Position numbers and translations under genes: made by a program. The notes under the pieces were generated by a model. That model saw nothing but the letters and a program-made list of their open reading frames with translations, ran no database searches and was not told the DNA's origin. From Chlorobiaceae bacterium (lineage in GTDB: Bacteria; Bacteroidota; Chlorobiia; Chlorobiales; Chlorobiaceae): a stretch of DNA of 41,207 bases. The DNA is taken from NCBI GenBank assembly GCA_012972825.1, contig JABDHL010000061.1, positions 1 to 41,207 of the forward strand, in the 5' to 3' direction. Positions 18,411-28,480 of the stretch are shown in pieces; position 1 is the stretch's first letter; each line of letters begins with the position of its first letter.

Positions 18411-19381
18411 GGTTTCGGTCTGCGCTGCTGTTGGGGCGAGAATGGGTTGGCTCCCGCTTTGTTTTTCGGTAACACAAAAGATGTGTCAGGCATCAAAACA
18501 AGAGAGTTGTCAGTTAACCCATCAAGAATCTCGATATTGGTTCCATCCTGCAACCCCGTCTCAACCTGCTGGTACCGCTTTCCTTTTTCAGCATCGTCAC
18601 TTTTCTGGCGCACATAAGTTTTTCCGTTTCTATTCTGAACAGCGCTGACCGGCAACAGGAGTGCTCCACTCTTTTCCTGAACGATAATTTTGATATTGGC
18701 GCTCATGCCTGAACGGAACACATCGGGAATGCGGTCAGGAATAATATCGACATTGTAGATGTTCACGTTGTTCTGCAGATGTGACTCGTAGTAGATATGC
18801 TCAACAGCTCCGGTTACCCGGATGTCAGGATAGGCGTCAAGCCCTATCAACGCCTTCTGCCCGATTTTTACTCGTCCGATATCGGTTTCGTCGACGAACG
18901 CCTTGACAATAAGACGATCTGAGAGCACGAACAGTGAATCACTCGTGGTCACCGTCTGGCCAGGATCGACACTGCGCACAATAACCTGACCGTCCATTGG
19001 CGCAATGACTGCCGTTTTTTTATAGACATTGTTCCAGTAGCTCTCTTCACTTTTGCCCTGCAGCTTTGCGGCATCAAGCAGCGCAGCACGTTCAGTCGAG
19101 CTGAGCATGGCAAGCACAACTCCCTTCTTCACCAGCCGGCCTTCCTCAACAAGAATCTCCTCGATCCTTCCCCCGACCGAAGACTGGATTTTAACACGGT
19201 TCTGCGGCTCAACCGCACCGGTTGTCGAGATTACTAACCGAATAGTCCCTCGTGAAGGATGAATTTCAGCAAATTGTTTCCCGGCAGGCTGGCTTCCCTT
19301 GAACACAAAGAATCCTGCTATACCGAGAACAAGAACTGAAACCACAACTCCCCATACCAGTTTATTCCTGCTGACCTTCAA
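18407..19381 (-). CDS. HlyD/MacA-type periplasmic adaptor
   Basis: 324 residues from a TTG at 19381. This start is chosen because a strong AAAAGGAGG lies six bases upstream and the protein then begins with a short basic stretch and one transmembrane anchor ([20 protein letters not shown]); an upstream in-frame start at 19441 would lie inside the previous gene. The order is a barrel-sandwich half ([27 protein letters not shown]), a short hairpin, the second half ([22 protein letters not shown]), a beta-barrel and a membrane-proximal domain. It bridges MacB and the outer-membrane channel. The hairpin is shorter than in E. coli MacA. It overlaps the end of the TolC-like gene by 20 bases, which points to translational coupling. 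Confidence 0.9.
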   Translation of the reverse strand: MKVSRNKLVWGVVVSVLVLGIAGFFVFKGSQPAGKQFAEIHPSRGTIRLVISTTGAVEPQNRVKIQSSVGGRIEEILVEEGRLVKKGVVLAMLSSTERAALLDAAKLQGKSEESYWNNVYKKTAVIAPMDGQVIVRSVDPGQTVTTSDSLFVLSDRLIVKAFVDETDIGRVKIGQKALIGLDAYPDIRVTGAVEHIYYESHLQNNVNIYNVDIIPDRIPDVFRSGMSANIKIIVQEKSGALLLPVSAVQNRNGKTYVRQKSDDAEKGKRYQQVETGLQDGTNIEILDGLTDNSLVLMPDTSFVLPKNKAGANPFSPQQQRRPKP

Positions 19382-20681
19382 GCGTTCCTCCTTTTGACTG
19401 GATCCATTGAGCCTCGGCAAGCAGCATATCTGCCTCAGCATTGAGTAAATCCTTTTTTGCGTTCACCAGATTGTTTTCAATAATCACCCAGTCGTCAAAG
19501 GTCACGAGACCATTCGAGTATTGGGCATTGGAGATTTTAGAGCGCTCGTTTGCTGCCTCAAGCTGCTTTTTCTGTACAACAACCAGCTGCCGGGCATCCT
19601 GAAAACTCTTCCAGCTTTGTTCGAGTGCGTTGAAGAGGAGAAGAAACCCGCTCTTTTCCTGTGCATTCTGCTGGCTCAGGAATGCTCTTGCTTTGGCAAC
19701 CCTTGCCCTGCCACTGCCACCTTCATAGATTGGGACGGATATGGTCACCCCGGCACTCCAGTCCACCGCATCGGTCGGCAGGCGGTCAAAAGCACCTCGA
19801 CCAACCGAAGAGTTAAGATAGAGCTGCGGTGAAAAAGCACTTCTGGAAGCATCAAGATCAAAACGTGCAGCTTTGCTTCTGGTATCAAGCTGCTGAAAAA
19901 GCGGATGGTCTTTAACAAGCAGGGCAAGATCGGGTTTGCTGGTCGAAAAGTCACTGACGTTGAATGTTCCCTGAACCTTGAGCGGTTGATGAGTATCACG
20001 TCCGAGTGCTGAGGCAAGGTTTGTCTGGGCCAGGATAAGGCCTCGTTTAGCCTGGGAGACTTCAAACTGCGCCTGAGCAAGATCGGCCTCAGCCTGGCGA
20101 AGCGAGCCGATGTGTTCGCGTCCGCCCTGGTAGCGCAGACTGATCAGGCGGACATTATTCTGCCGTCTGTCGGCAATCTCAACAGTAAGGCCCACAAGAT
20201 CCTGTGCCTTGAGCAGTTGGGTGAATGCTGAACGGAGGGTAAAACGGAGATTGGCGGAAACTGCATTAACATTGTATTGAGCCGCCTTGATGGCCTCTGC
20301 ATTACTGGCGATCTGGCTTGACGTTTTCTGTCCGTCATAGAGAAGCTGCTGTGCCGATAACGAATAGGAGAGTGCTGAAGATGACCCTGCTCCTTTTCCA
20401 ATGCTTCCGCTCTCTGAAGAGTTCACACCAAAACTGAGCTGAGGCAATAGTGCTCCTTTCGTGATGCTTTTATCGGCTTCGGCCTGCTGCAGAACAGCAA
20501 GAGCCGAATAGAGGTCCGGATGAGCCTTCACAGCTTCGCTGACGCACTGCTCCCAGCTCACACTCTCTTCAGCATGCAGGGGGGTGAGTGCAATGAGAAA
20601 AGCCCAGACAACCAACAGATTGATTTTTGCCCTCATACCGAAACGACCCTTTCTCTTCGTGAAAATATCTTCATTTTCCAT
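19362..20681 (-). CDS. TolC-like outer-membrane efflux protein
   Basis: 439 residues. A signal peptide is visible after the second Met: MRAKINLLVVWAFLIALTPLHA (start at 20636), so the true start may be 20636 rather than 20681. The mature part has two repeats of the outer-membrane efflux protein family with long helices rich in Gln, Ala and Leu (for example SLRQAEADLAQAQFEVSQAKRG and NLVNAKKDLLNAEADMLLAEAQW). The protein should form a trimeric channel-tunnel in the outer membrane and is the exit duct for the MacB system encoded downstream. It is first in the operon tolC-like, hlyD-like, macB. Confidence 0.9.
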   Translation of the reverse strand: MENEDIFTKRKGRFGMRAKINLLVVWAFLIALTPLHAEESVSWEQCVSEAVKAHPDLYSALAVLQQAEADKSITKGALLPQLSFGVNSSESGSIGKGAGSSSALSYSLSAQQLLYDGQKTSSQIASNAEAIKAAQYNVNAVSANLRFTLRSAFTQLLKAQDLVGLTVEIADRRQNNVRLISLRYQGGREHIGSLRQAEADLAQAQFEVSQAKRGLILAQTNLASALGRDTHQPLKVQGTFNVSDFSTSKPDLALLVKDHPLFQQLDTRSKAARFDLDASRSAFSPQLYLNSSVGRGAFDRLPTDAVDWSAGVTISVPIYEGGSGRARVAKARAFLSQQNAQEKSGFLLLFNALEQSWKSFQDARQLVVVQKKQLEAANERSKISNAQYSNGLVTFDDWVIIENNLVNAKKDLLNAEADMLLAEAQWIQSKGGTLEGQQE

Positions 20682-20800
20682 GTCTTCCCATCTTTGACGA
20701 CTTTCCAGCTAAATCCTTGCTGTTTATAACGATAATAATTTATAAAAATTTGACTTATCCAACATGGAAATGATGCTCAGCAGATAAAAACAACAACTAT

Positions 20801-21604
20801 TCACAGAAAGAACATCAAATCTATCGGTTCAGTAAAAAAGTCCCTGTTGCGGAAAGAACCAAAAAGCAGTCGAAACAGGGCTTTCCTTTTTGTCAGCCAA
20901 TCAATACAATCATACTCACTGACGCTGGCAAGCATTTTTTCAACAAGAAACTCTGAGACAGTCTCTACATCATCAGCCATGCGATTATAAAATTTTCTCC
21001 TGGCAACCTCATTTGAACCTGACAGTGTATCCATGAGCATTCCGGTTATCACCATCCCCGGCCTCAATACACCTATCTGAACGCCACTGCCTTTTGCCTC
21101 ATGCGAAAATGCTTTGGTAAAATAGTGAACGGCACTTTTCGATGTTCCGTAAATACTCATTCTGTCAATAATCGATCCGCCACTGCCATGACCTTCCATA
21201 TTGAATATTTTACCTCCGCCCTGCCTGCTCATACCATGATATGCAACAACAGTTCCGTTAATGACTCCGCGCAGATTAACATCCAATATATCCCTGACCA
21301 TCATATCATCAAGTTCCCATGCTTTTTTCAAAGGATGCCCTTTACCCGCATTGTTAATCCAGATATCAATATTTCCAAACCGTTGACTTGCAGACTGAAA
21401 TAAATGCTCCATAGCATCTCTGTCAGCAACAGTTCCTTTGACTCCAAGAACTCTACTTTTATAGTGGCTCAACCTACGAAGCGCCTCATTAAGACCTTCC
21501 TGACTGCTTCCGTTCAAAATGACCGCATGGCCTTTTTCAAGGAATTTTTTTGCAAGCCCGAGACCGATCCCCCTGGTACTCCCGGTTATAACAATGTTTT
21601 TCAT
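20801..21604 (-). CDS. Short-chain dehydrogenase similar to chlorophyll b reductase (NYC1/NOL type)
   Basis: 267 residues from the ATG at 21604, chosen because the Rossmann motif TGSTRGIG then lies at residues 7-14; a longer in-frame extension to 21724 has no family resemblance. The NNAG motif (INNAGKG) and active-site YGTSK are present. Compared from memory with plant NOL/NYC1, the sequence shares IDIWINNAG, the unusual GGKIFNMEGHGSGGS segment before the catalytic Tyr, and RPGMVITGMLM. This suggests action on a chlorophyll-type pigment, for example C7-formyl reduction, in the cytoplasm or at the membrane face. This is inference; it might act on another ring compound. No SD sequence is seen. 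It diverges from the ABC-F gene. Confidence 0.8.
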   Translation of the reverse strand: MKNIVITGSTRGIGLGLAKKFLEKGHAVILNGSSQEGLNEALRRLSHYKSRVLGVKGTVADRDAMEHLFQSASQRFGNIDIWINNAGKGHPLKKAWELDDMMVRDILDVNLRGVINGTVVAYHGMSRQGGGKIFNMEGHGSGGSIIDRMSIYGTSKSAVHYFTKAFSHEAKGSGVQIGVLRPGMVITGMLMDTLSGSNEVARRKFYNRMADDVETVSEFLVEKMLASVSEYDCIDWLTKRKALFRLLFGSFRNRDFFTEPIDLMFFL

Positions 21605-21754
21605 GGCAATATATGATTCAAGATAGCCGTAAGGTATTGAGTGTTTTATACAATACGATGAAGAAGCGTGAAGCTTTGGTGAAATATTGTATCTTTTCAC
21701 CCATGAATAAAATTTTTTCAACAATGCTGATCCTTTTCATAAGTCCTCTCTATC

Positions 21755-23713
21755 ATGCTTGAAGCAAGAAATCTCTCCCTCAGTGTTGGCACCAAAGAGC
21801 TCCTGAACAACTCCTCATTCCGCGTAGGAGACAAAGACCATGTCAGTCTTGTCGGTCTTAACGGTACTGGAAAAACAACTCTCCTGCGCCTTATCAGCGG
21901 CCCGAATACCGACTCGGCGCTCATTATTACCGGGCAATTTCTTAAATCGGCTGAAACCACGATCGGGTATCTTCCACAGGAAATATCTTTTGATGCTGAT
22001 CTTGAAAAAACGGCCCTGCAATATGCCCTTCAGGCAAACGTAAGGCTTTTTGAGCTGTCTGATACAATAACCCGCATGGAGCACGAGCTCGCTCTGCCTG
22101 ATCAGGATTATGAAGGAGAAGCGTACCACCAGCTCATAGAACGGTTTTCGGATGCGATGCATGAATTTGACCATCTTGGAGGCTACACCATGCAGTCTAA
22201 TGCAGAAAAGGTTCTCGGTGGACTCGGGTTCAGTGAAATAGATTTTCATAAAAAAGTCAAGGATTTTTCGGGTGGATGGCAAATGCGCCTGCATCTGACA
22301 AAACTGCTGCTGCAGAACCCGACTCTGCTGCTGCTTGATGAACCGACGAACCACCTTGATATCGACTCACTTCGCTGGCTGGAAAATTATCTGCTCAACT
22401 ATGAGCACAGCTACATCATCGTATCGCATGACCGCTTTTTTCTTGACAAGCTTACCACTAAAACTCTGGAAATTGCATTCACGCAGATCAATGAATACAA
22501 AGGCAACTACTCCTATTACGAAAAGGAAAAGGCTGAGCGGTACGAGCTGATGATGGGCAAATATGAAAATGACGTTAAAAAAGTGGCGGAACTGAAGGCT
22601 TTTGTCGACAGATTCCGCTATAAGGCGACCAAAGCCAGACAGGCACAGAGCCGGCTGCGTCAGATGGAAAAAATGGAAAAGAATATGCAGTCGCCGGAAG
22701 AAGATCTTTCAAGAATCTCCTTTCGTTTTCCAAAGGCAAATCCGTCAGGACGTGAAGTCATGCGTCTTGATGGGATCCAGAAAGCCTATATACTTCCGGA
22801 CGGCACAAAAAAACAGGTCCTTAACGATATCGATCTGGAAGTGATGCGTGGCGACAGGATTGCTGTTGTCGGCTCAAACGGAGCGGGAAAAACCACTTTC
22901 TGCAAAATTCTGGCCGGACAGATCGACTTTGAAGGCAAGCTTACCATTGGACACAATGTTTCCCTGAACTACTTTGCACAGCACCAGACGGAAAACCTCT
23001 CTCCCGAAAAAAGCATCTATACGGAAATGGTCGATTCTGCCCCGACATCTGAAGCCCAGAAAAAGGTCAGGGATATTCTTGGATGCTTTCTTTTCAGCGG
23101 CGATGCCGTCAATAAAAAGATCAAGGTGTTGTCGGGGGGAGAAAAATCAAGGGTGGCACTGGCTAAAATTCTTCTTCAGGCATCGAACCTTCTGATTATG
23201 GATGAACCTACCAATCATCTGGATATGCGATCAAAAGAGATGCTGATTGACTCTCTTGAATACTATGACGGCACGCTGCTGATCGTCAGCCATGACCGCT
23301 ATTTCCTTGACAGCCTCGTCAACAAGGTGGTAGAAATCAAAAACGGTTCCCTCCAGCTCTACCTCGGCACCTATGCCGAGTATCTGGAAAAAGCTGAAAA
23401 AGCCCTTGAAGCTGAACGTCAAGAGGAAGCTGCGGAAAGGCAGAAAAAACAAAGCGCCCCTCTAAAAATCAGTGAGAAAGAAAAGGAGCAGACAAAGAAA
23501 ACCGCAGCGGCGAAAAAAGACAAAAAAAGAATCGAGGAGGTCGAACAGAAAATCAACCGGCTTGAGCAAAAGAAAGAATCACTCGAAACCATGATGGCAA
23601 CTGAGGATTTCTATAAAAAAAGCCAGGAGGAAACTGCCGGGATCCTTGAAGGATACCATACGCTATGCAATGAACTGAATACGCTTTTTGCCGAATGGGA
23701 ACAAAACAGTTAA
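21755..23713 (+). CDS. ABC-F family ATPase (Uup/EttA type)
   Basis: 652 residues. Two ABC ATPase domains lie in one chain without membrane segments: Walker A GLNGTGKT (34-41), signature FSGGWQ and [12 protein letters not shown] in the first; Walker A GSNGAGKT, signature LSGGEKSR and [12 protein letters not shown] in the second. The interdomain linker ([11 protein letters not shown] to [19 protein letters not shown]) is the P-site tRNA interaction motif of ABC-F proteins. The C-terminus is a charged coiled coil ([22 protein letters not shown]), as in Uup. ABC-F proteins act on ribosomes as translation factors or give antibiotic protection; the long C-terminal coil favours a Uup-like housekeeping role. 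It converges with the histidine kinase gene, only 12 bases apart. Confidence 0.93.
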   Translation: MLEARNLSLSVGTKELLNNSSFRVGDKDHVSLVGLNGTGKTTLLRLISGPNTDSALIITGQFLKSAETTIGYLPQEISFDADLEKTALQYALQANVRLFELSDTITRMEHELALPDQDYEGEAYHQLIERFSDAMHEFDHLGGYTMQSNAEKVLGGLGFSEIDFHKKVKDFSGGWQMRLHLTKLLLQNPTLLLLDEPTNHLDIDSLRWLENYLLNYEHSYIIVSHDRFFLDKLTTKTLEIAFTQINEYKGNYSYYEKEKAERYELMMGKYENDVKKVAELKAFVDRFRYKATKARQAQSRLRQMEKMEKNMQSPEEDLSRISFRFPKANPSGREVMRLDGIQKAYILPDGTKKQVLNDIDLEVMRGDRIAVVGSNGAGKTTFCKILAGQIDFEGKLTIGHNVSLNYFAQHQTENLSPEKSIYTEMVDSAPTSEAQKKVRDILGCFLFSGDAVNKKIKVLSGGEKSRVALAKILLQASNLLIMDEPTNHLDMRSKEMLIDSLEYYDGTLLIVSHDRYFLDSLVNKVVEIKNGSLQLYLGTYAEYLEKAEKALEAERQEEAAERQKKQSAPLKISEKEKEQTKKTAAAKKDKKRIEEVEQKINRLEQKKESLETMMATEDFYKKSQEETAGILEGYHTLCNELNTLFAEWEQNS

Positions 23714-23725
23714 TGGCAGGAAAGG

Positions 23726-26700
23726 CTACAGCCATTTATTAAGAGTCTCAAGCAGAAGAGAGGGCACGATAGGTTTTGAAACATAGTCGTCCATACCGGC
23801 CTGCATGCAAAGCTCACGATCACCCTGCATTGCATGAGCGGTAAGAGCAATTACCGGAACGTGGTGATTAAGCACAGCCGAGTTCGGGTTCCTGATTATT
23901 CGGGTTGCCTCAAGACCATCCATTTCCGGCATCTGCACATCCATGATGACAAGGTCGTAGGGCAGTCCTGCAAGTGCGTCGATGACTTCCCTGCCATTGG
24001 TAACAACATCAATATGATAGTTTAGCTTCCGAAGAATACCTATCACCACTTTTTGATTAACGCTGCTGTCCTCAGCAAGGAGTATTCTGAATTCTCTGGA
24101 AACAGCATCCTTGCGCCATTGCGGGAGGGGCTGAAACTTACTGCCGGCCTCGGCAACATCTGCGGCATCCTGCCCGACGTTCAACGGAACTTTCTGTTTT
24201 TTGAAAGGAAGAACAAACCAGAACTCCGACCCTTTGTTTTCAAGACTTTTCACCCCTATCTCGCCTCCCATAAGCTGAACAAGCTGACGACATATAGCCA
24301 ACCCCAAACCAGTCCCCCCGAACCTGCGAGTTGTGGAAGCATCAACCTGGGTAAAACTTGAGAACAGTATTTCAATTTTCTTCTGAGGAATGCCGATACC
24401 TGTATCTTTGACCGAAAAACGAAGCCAAACCTCGTCATCATTGCTCGAAACCCTCTCAACAAATACTGTAACCTCTCCCTGATGTGTAAACTTTATGGCA
24501 TTACCTGCAAGATTGTTGAGCACCTGGCAAAGTCGAGCGGGATCTCCTCTGAGAAACGGCATAACCTCTTGAGAGAGCGTACAGATAAATGTGAGTTTTT
24601 TTTCACCTGCTCGATGGACCATGATCGCAGCGAAATCATCAAGGACCTTGCGCAGGTCAAAATCAAGCATTTCAAGATCAAGTTTACCTGCCTCAATTTT
24701 TGAAAAATCAAGTATATCATTGAGCAGGTTCAACAGAGACTCCGCACTTGAGAGAACAGCCTCGGCATATTCCTTTTGAACACTGGTCAAGCTGGTATCA
24801 AGCAGAAGAGCGGTCATGCCGATTACACCGTTCATCGGTGTCCGGATTTCATGGCTCATATTGGCCAGAAATTCGCTCTTTGCACGGTTGGCCGTCTCAG
24901 CGATAAACCGTGCATTAAGCAGCGCCGTTTCATTACGGTGGCGAACCTCAGCATTGGTAATGAGTTCGGAAAGAATCCGAAGCAGGGCAATTTCCTCGTC
25001 ACCCCAGGTTTTCTGCTTTCGAACAGAAGAGAACCCGACAAAGCCGAAACACTCTTGGGAAAAATTCAATGGAATGGTAATAAGCGACTTTATCCCTTTA
25101 CCCTCAAGTCCAGTACGAAAAACACTATCTTCCTTTAATCCCTTTACATCCGGAATATACACAACCTCTCCTCTCCGATGGATGGAAACCCATTCCAGCA
25201 ATTCCTTATATGGCACATCCTGAAGATTCTGAATGTCAGCAGGGATCCCTGAGGCACACCACTCATGGGTATTGCTCATGGTTTCATGTTCATAGTCATA
25301 GTTAAAGAGATAGACACGGTCCACCCCTGAAAACTCTCCGATAAGAGCAAGCACCCTGTTTATGGAGTTGTCGAGATCATTCAGTGGCTTATTGACAAAA
25401 CCGACAGCAAGATCTATAAGCAGCATTTGAAATGCAGACCTGTGTCTGAGCTCCTCTTCACGACGGTTTATGCTCCTGTCCACACGGCTTAAAACGACAA
25501 ACAGAAAAGAGAAAAAGAGAGCAAGAATTACAATGCAGGCAATACCGGCAATTGCAACAAGACGGTATGCCGCCCACTTGTATGCAGAAATATCCTGCAT
25601 CAGAATCATTTTGCCGACTACTCTGCCTGAGGCTTCCTTTAGAGGATTGGAACTGATTTTCCACGACCTTCCATCCAGATCGAACTCTAAACCTTCCGAA
25701 GCATCGGCGGCGGAAAGCACTGCATTAAACTCCTTAGGAAAACGCCCGAACGAGGAAAACGCCAGTACATCATTTCTGAAAAGCTCCCATGGCGCATTAC
25801 CCCCAGACAGCTTCTGTCCCTCTTCCCACCCGGATCGCTGAAGAACTTTCTTGTTGATAAAAAGCGCCAGACCACGTCCTGATTCAAGTTTAAGCTCCTT
25901 GAGAATGTTGTCGGTATCTTTTCCAATTTCAATGTAACCGAGAAGACGACCATTAACGACAACAGGTACATCAATCCAAAGAGTAAATGCACCAAACTGG
26001 CCAAGTTCAATCCCGCTTGAAGACTCTCCAGTCCTTTCCGCCTCACCTAAGGTAAACCTGTCAATCCGGTCATCACTGTCAGTCGGTTTTTGCACACGCA
26101 GGATAGAAACACGCTTCGCATCAATAAAATTTAATTGTGTTATCCCGTAAGAACGCTTAAGTCCCTCATAGAGTGATGAACTGGTTGATAAAAGCTTTCC
26201 TTTATCACGAGAAAGCATTGCTTCCGTTATATCGGTGTCGTGAATGAGTGACTCAACGATAATGCCAAGAGCATACTTCGACCCATCAAGACTTTTTTGA
26301 AATGCACCGGATATCTCGGTTTCAGAGCGATGAACAGCCTCATTCATTCTCTGCTTATGCTGCTGCCACAGAACTATCCCCAATGAGAGAATAATTATTG
26401 AAATCAGAGCACCGAGGGGAGGAACAAGACGTCGACGAACCATGCCGGGCATCGCCTCTACACCACGAGAAAGAAGATAAGCGCTGATCAGGGCAATCAG
26501 CATCAGCATCATAAGACCTATAGGTATGGCCGAACGGGCTGCGATGTCGAATACCCAGTCTGAAGCATCGACATCCATACCAAATACCGCCAGGAGCCTG
26601 CCGTTGTGAGAATCAACAAGAGGAACAAAGCCACTGACCCACGTACCCCAGCGATCAGGAACAGGCCCTTCTGTATTTGCTTCTCCAATAATGAATACCT

Positions 26701-27118
26701 TCTGGAGAAGATCAGTAGCCTCATCGTAGATCTGACCGGCAGGAGAAGAGTCTGGTGAATTCGATGGCTCGGAATCAGCATAAAAATAAACTTTTCTGTT
26801 GCTGTTCCTGCCGAGAAGATAGACAAAACGGCACTTATACGCTGCACTTCTCGCCCTCGCAAGCTGTTCCTTAAGTTTGCTGTAAACAGGTTTTCCAAGG
26901 TCGGCTGGCGAGCCTTCAAGTGTTTTCAGTTGTTCAATATCAATGCCCTGAGTTGCCAGTCGAACCTGTTGGAGCAGTTGTTCCCGCATCTGATGATCAG
27001 CGGAGATAACTGTCCACCATGAAAGGAGAGGAGCGGCAATAAGGAACAACCCTATAAAAAGTAATAAATTACGGTTCTTTTTCATTGAAACTGGGTGCTG
27101 TGTCTTCCGCAACTCCAT
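23726..27118 (-). CDS. Hybrid sensor histidine kinase with two predicted sensor regions, GAF, HisKA, HATPase and receiver
   Basis: 1130 residues. Four transmembrane helices are visible (about 17-38, 200-218, 234-250 and 525-548). They define two extracytoplasmic regions, about 40-198 and 252-522, the second resembling double-Cache sensors. A GAF domain (about 575-720) follows, then the phosphoacceptor helix with [12 protein letters not shown], the ATPase domain with N box [17 protein letters not shown] and GGTGLGLAI, and a C-terminal receiver with acidic [11 protein letters not shown], the phosphorylated Asp in [13 protein letters not shown] and the Lys in YVSKP. The HxxxxTP kinase motif is intact. 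Signals and output are unknown; no response regulator with a DNA-binding domain is adjacent. The 3' end meets the ABC-F gene. Confidence 0.92.
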   Translation of the reverse strand: MELRKTQHPVSMKKNRNLLLFIGLFLIAAPLLSWWTVISADHQMREQLLQQVRLATQGIDIEQLKTLEGSPADLGKPVYSKLKEQLARARSAAYKCRFVYLLGRNSNRKVYFYADSEPSNSPDSSPAGQIYDEATDLLQKVFIIGEANTEGPVPDRWGTWVSGFVPLVDSHNGRLLAVFGMDVDASDWVFDIAARSAIPIGLMMLMLIALISAYLLSRGVEAMPGMVRRRLVPPLGALISIIILSLGIVLWQQHKQRMNEAVHRSETEISGAFQKSLDGSKYALGIIVESLIHDTDITEAMLSRDKGKLLSTSSSLYEGLKRSYGITQLNFIDAKRVSILRVQKPTDSDDRIDRFTLGEAERTGESSSGIELGQFGAFTLWIDVPVVVNGRLLGYIEIGKDTDNILKELKLESGRGLALFINKKVLQRSGWEEGQKLSGGNAPWELFRNDVLAFSSFGRFPKEFNAVLSAADASEGLEFDLDGRSWKISSNPLKEASGRVVGKMILMQDISAYKWAAYRLVAIAGIACIVILALFFSFLFVVLSRVDRSINRREEELRHRSAFQMLLIDLAVGFVNKPLNDLDNSINRVLALIGEFSGVDRVYLFNYDYEHETMSNTHEWCASGIPADIQNLQDVPYKELLEWVSIHRRGEVVYIPDVKGLKEDSVFRTGLEGKGIKSLITIPLNFSQECFGFVGFSSVRKQKTWGDEEIALLRILSELITNAEVRHRNETALLNARFIAETANRAKSEFLANMSHEIRTPMNGVIGMTALLLDTSLTSVQKEYAEAVLSSAESLLNLLNDILDFSKIEAGKLDLEMLDFDLRKVLDDFAAIMVHRAGEKKLTFICTLSQEVMPFLRGDPARLCQVLNNLAGNAIKFTHQGEVTVFVERVSSNDDEVWLRFSVKDTGIGIPQKKIEILFSSFTQVDASTTRRFGGTGLGLAICRQLVQLMGGEIGVKSLENKGSEFWFVLPFKKQKVPLNVGQDAADVAEAGSKFQPLPQWRKDAVSREFRILLAEDSSVNQKVVIGILRKLNYHIDVVTNGREVIDALAGLPYDLVIMDVQMPEMDGLEATRIIRNPNSAVLNHHVPVIALTAHAMQGDRELCMQAGMDDYVSKPIVPSLLLETLNKWL

Positions 27119-27285
27119 AATCTTTCAATAAAAGGTTAATCCTTGCTCAATACAATATCAACAATGTACACTCATCCCCTGCAGAGCAATAAACTGCCCG
27201 GCAGAGAAAAAGCAGAGGCTGAAAATATTGACCTCCATCTTTTTACGGGTTGTCATCTAAACCGTAAGGTACCATTTTTCAAGAG

Positions 27286-28431
27286 TTAAATTTTAACCCA
27301 GCTGCGAAGACGATTGGAGTCAATGCCTGCCTTCAGCACTTTCTGGATCATAAGGCCATCGGGAAAACCCGCAGCATCGTGAACTGTCTTTTCCTGATTA
27401 CGAAGCGCCTTGACTATCCGGTGGGCAAGAAAGGCAAATCCGACTGCAAAAATACCATGAACGGCAAGCGATGAGTGCCTGATTTTTTCCTGCAGAACCA
27501 GTTCATCCCATGGAAGCATCGGTTCAACCTGCTTCCATCGAGGAGCATCAATAAGACTGCGCCCTCTTTTGGCTGTATCGTTTGCGACTTCCCACAATTT
27601 TCCTGCCCCGTCAAGCCTGATGGTTTTAAGGCTGCCTACTACTTCGAAGGAAAACCAGGTATAGGCTCCAACCGTTGTAACGTGCATGAGTGACGAACTT
27701 CCAAGCGCAACGGAAGAGGGCCCAAACTTCATCATCATGGCGAAATTATCGTCTGAAGTAACAGCACAGGGCTTTCCTGATGTATCGGGCCGATAAGGGA
27801 TACTTGTTGACAGACTACATGTGACTTCAGCTATTTCGCCAATAAGGTAACGGTTCATGTCAATCAGATGAGAGCCAATCGCATAAAGGGCACCGCCTCC
27901 TTTTGCAGCATCACACCACCATGACCAGGGCATGTCGGGCCTGTTGCGGCTGGCAAGATTGACTACAGTACGGACTTCATAAACTTTGCCAATTTCACCC
28001 CCGTCAATCATCTGTTTCATAGTCCTGACCGACGGGTGAAATCTCAGTTGATGATCGAGAAGCGCAAAACCGGGTGAAGCAGAGGCAACATTGGCCATGG
28101 CTGCTGCATCTTCAATATTGAGTGCAAAAGGCTTTTCACACAGGACGCTTTTACCACTTTCAAGGACGCCTGTCACCATGGCAGCATGAAGAAAGGGAGG
28201 GGTCGTAACGCACACAAGATCAAGATCGCACTTCAGCAGATCGTGCCAGTCTGCAAAACCTTTAGCTATATCGAACATCTTCATGAACTTCTGACGATGC
28301 AGTTCGGTAGGGCTTGCCACCGCTGACAACTCTACATTTTCCATGAGGGAAAACGCAGGAGCCTGTGCGACTTTTGCCCAGCCACTACCCAAAAAGCCTA
28401 TTTTTATTTTTTTTTTCATTGAATTTGACAT
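27286..28431 (-). CDS. Gfo/Idh/MocA family oxidoreductase
   Basis: 381 residues from the ATG at 28431; an ATG at 28419 is equally possible, and both lack a Shine-Dalgarno sequence. The N-terminal Rossmann fold shows [15 protein letters not shown] and, further on, the family motif [10 protein letters not shown] with its catalytic Lys. The C-terminal half is the mixed alpha/beta substrate domain, with [27 protein letters not shown] (GGG.L...G.H..D), which is diagnostic. Members are NAD(P)-dependent and act on sugars, inositols, or in one branch on biliverdin; the substrate here is unknown. The gene starts directly after the terminator hairpin of hemN on the same strand, so expression may depend on read-through or an internal promoter. 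Confidence 0.88.
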   Translation of the reverse strand: MSNSMKKKIKIGFLGSGWAKVAQAPAFSLMENVELSAVASPTELHRQKFMKMFDIAKGFADWHDLLKCDLDLVCVTTPPFLHAAMVTGVLESGKSVLCEKPFALNIEDAAAMANVASASPGFALLDHQLRFHPSVRTMKQMIDGGEIGKVYEVRTVVNLASRNRPDMPWSWWCDAAKGGGALYAIGSHLIDMNRYLIGEIAEVTCSLSTSIPYRPDTSGKPCAVTSDDNFAMMMKFGPSSVALGSSSLMHVTTVGAYTWFSFEVVGSLKTIRLDGAGKLWEVANDTAKRGRSLIDAPRWKQVEPMLPWDELVLQEKIRHSSLAVHGIFAVGFAFLAHRIVKALRNQEKTVHDAAGFPDGLMIQKVLKAGIDSNRLRSWVKI

Positions 28432-28460
28432 AAAAAAAGGGTGACCGAAATCACCCTTTT
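28432..28460 (-). terminator. Terminator of hemN, abutting the next start codon
   Basis: On the minus strand AAAAGGGTGA pairs with TCACCCTTTT (10 bp) around the loop TTTCGG, and the T run of seven ends at 28432. It begins 20 bases after the hemN stop. The ATG of the Gfo/Idh gene starts at the very next base, 28431. The hairpin is nearly symmetric and could also act on the other strand. Confidence 0.85.
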
Positions 28461-28480
28461 CATTGGACTGAATCTTTGGA

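Noticed and set aside
21605-21724. N-terminal extension of the SDR protein
   Set aside because: The 40 extra residues precede a canonical SDR start (MKNIVITGSTRGIG), lack family similarity and fall in the divergent promoter region.
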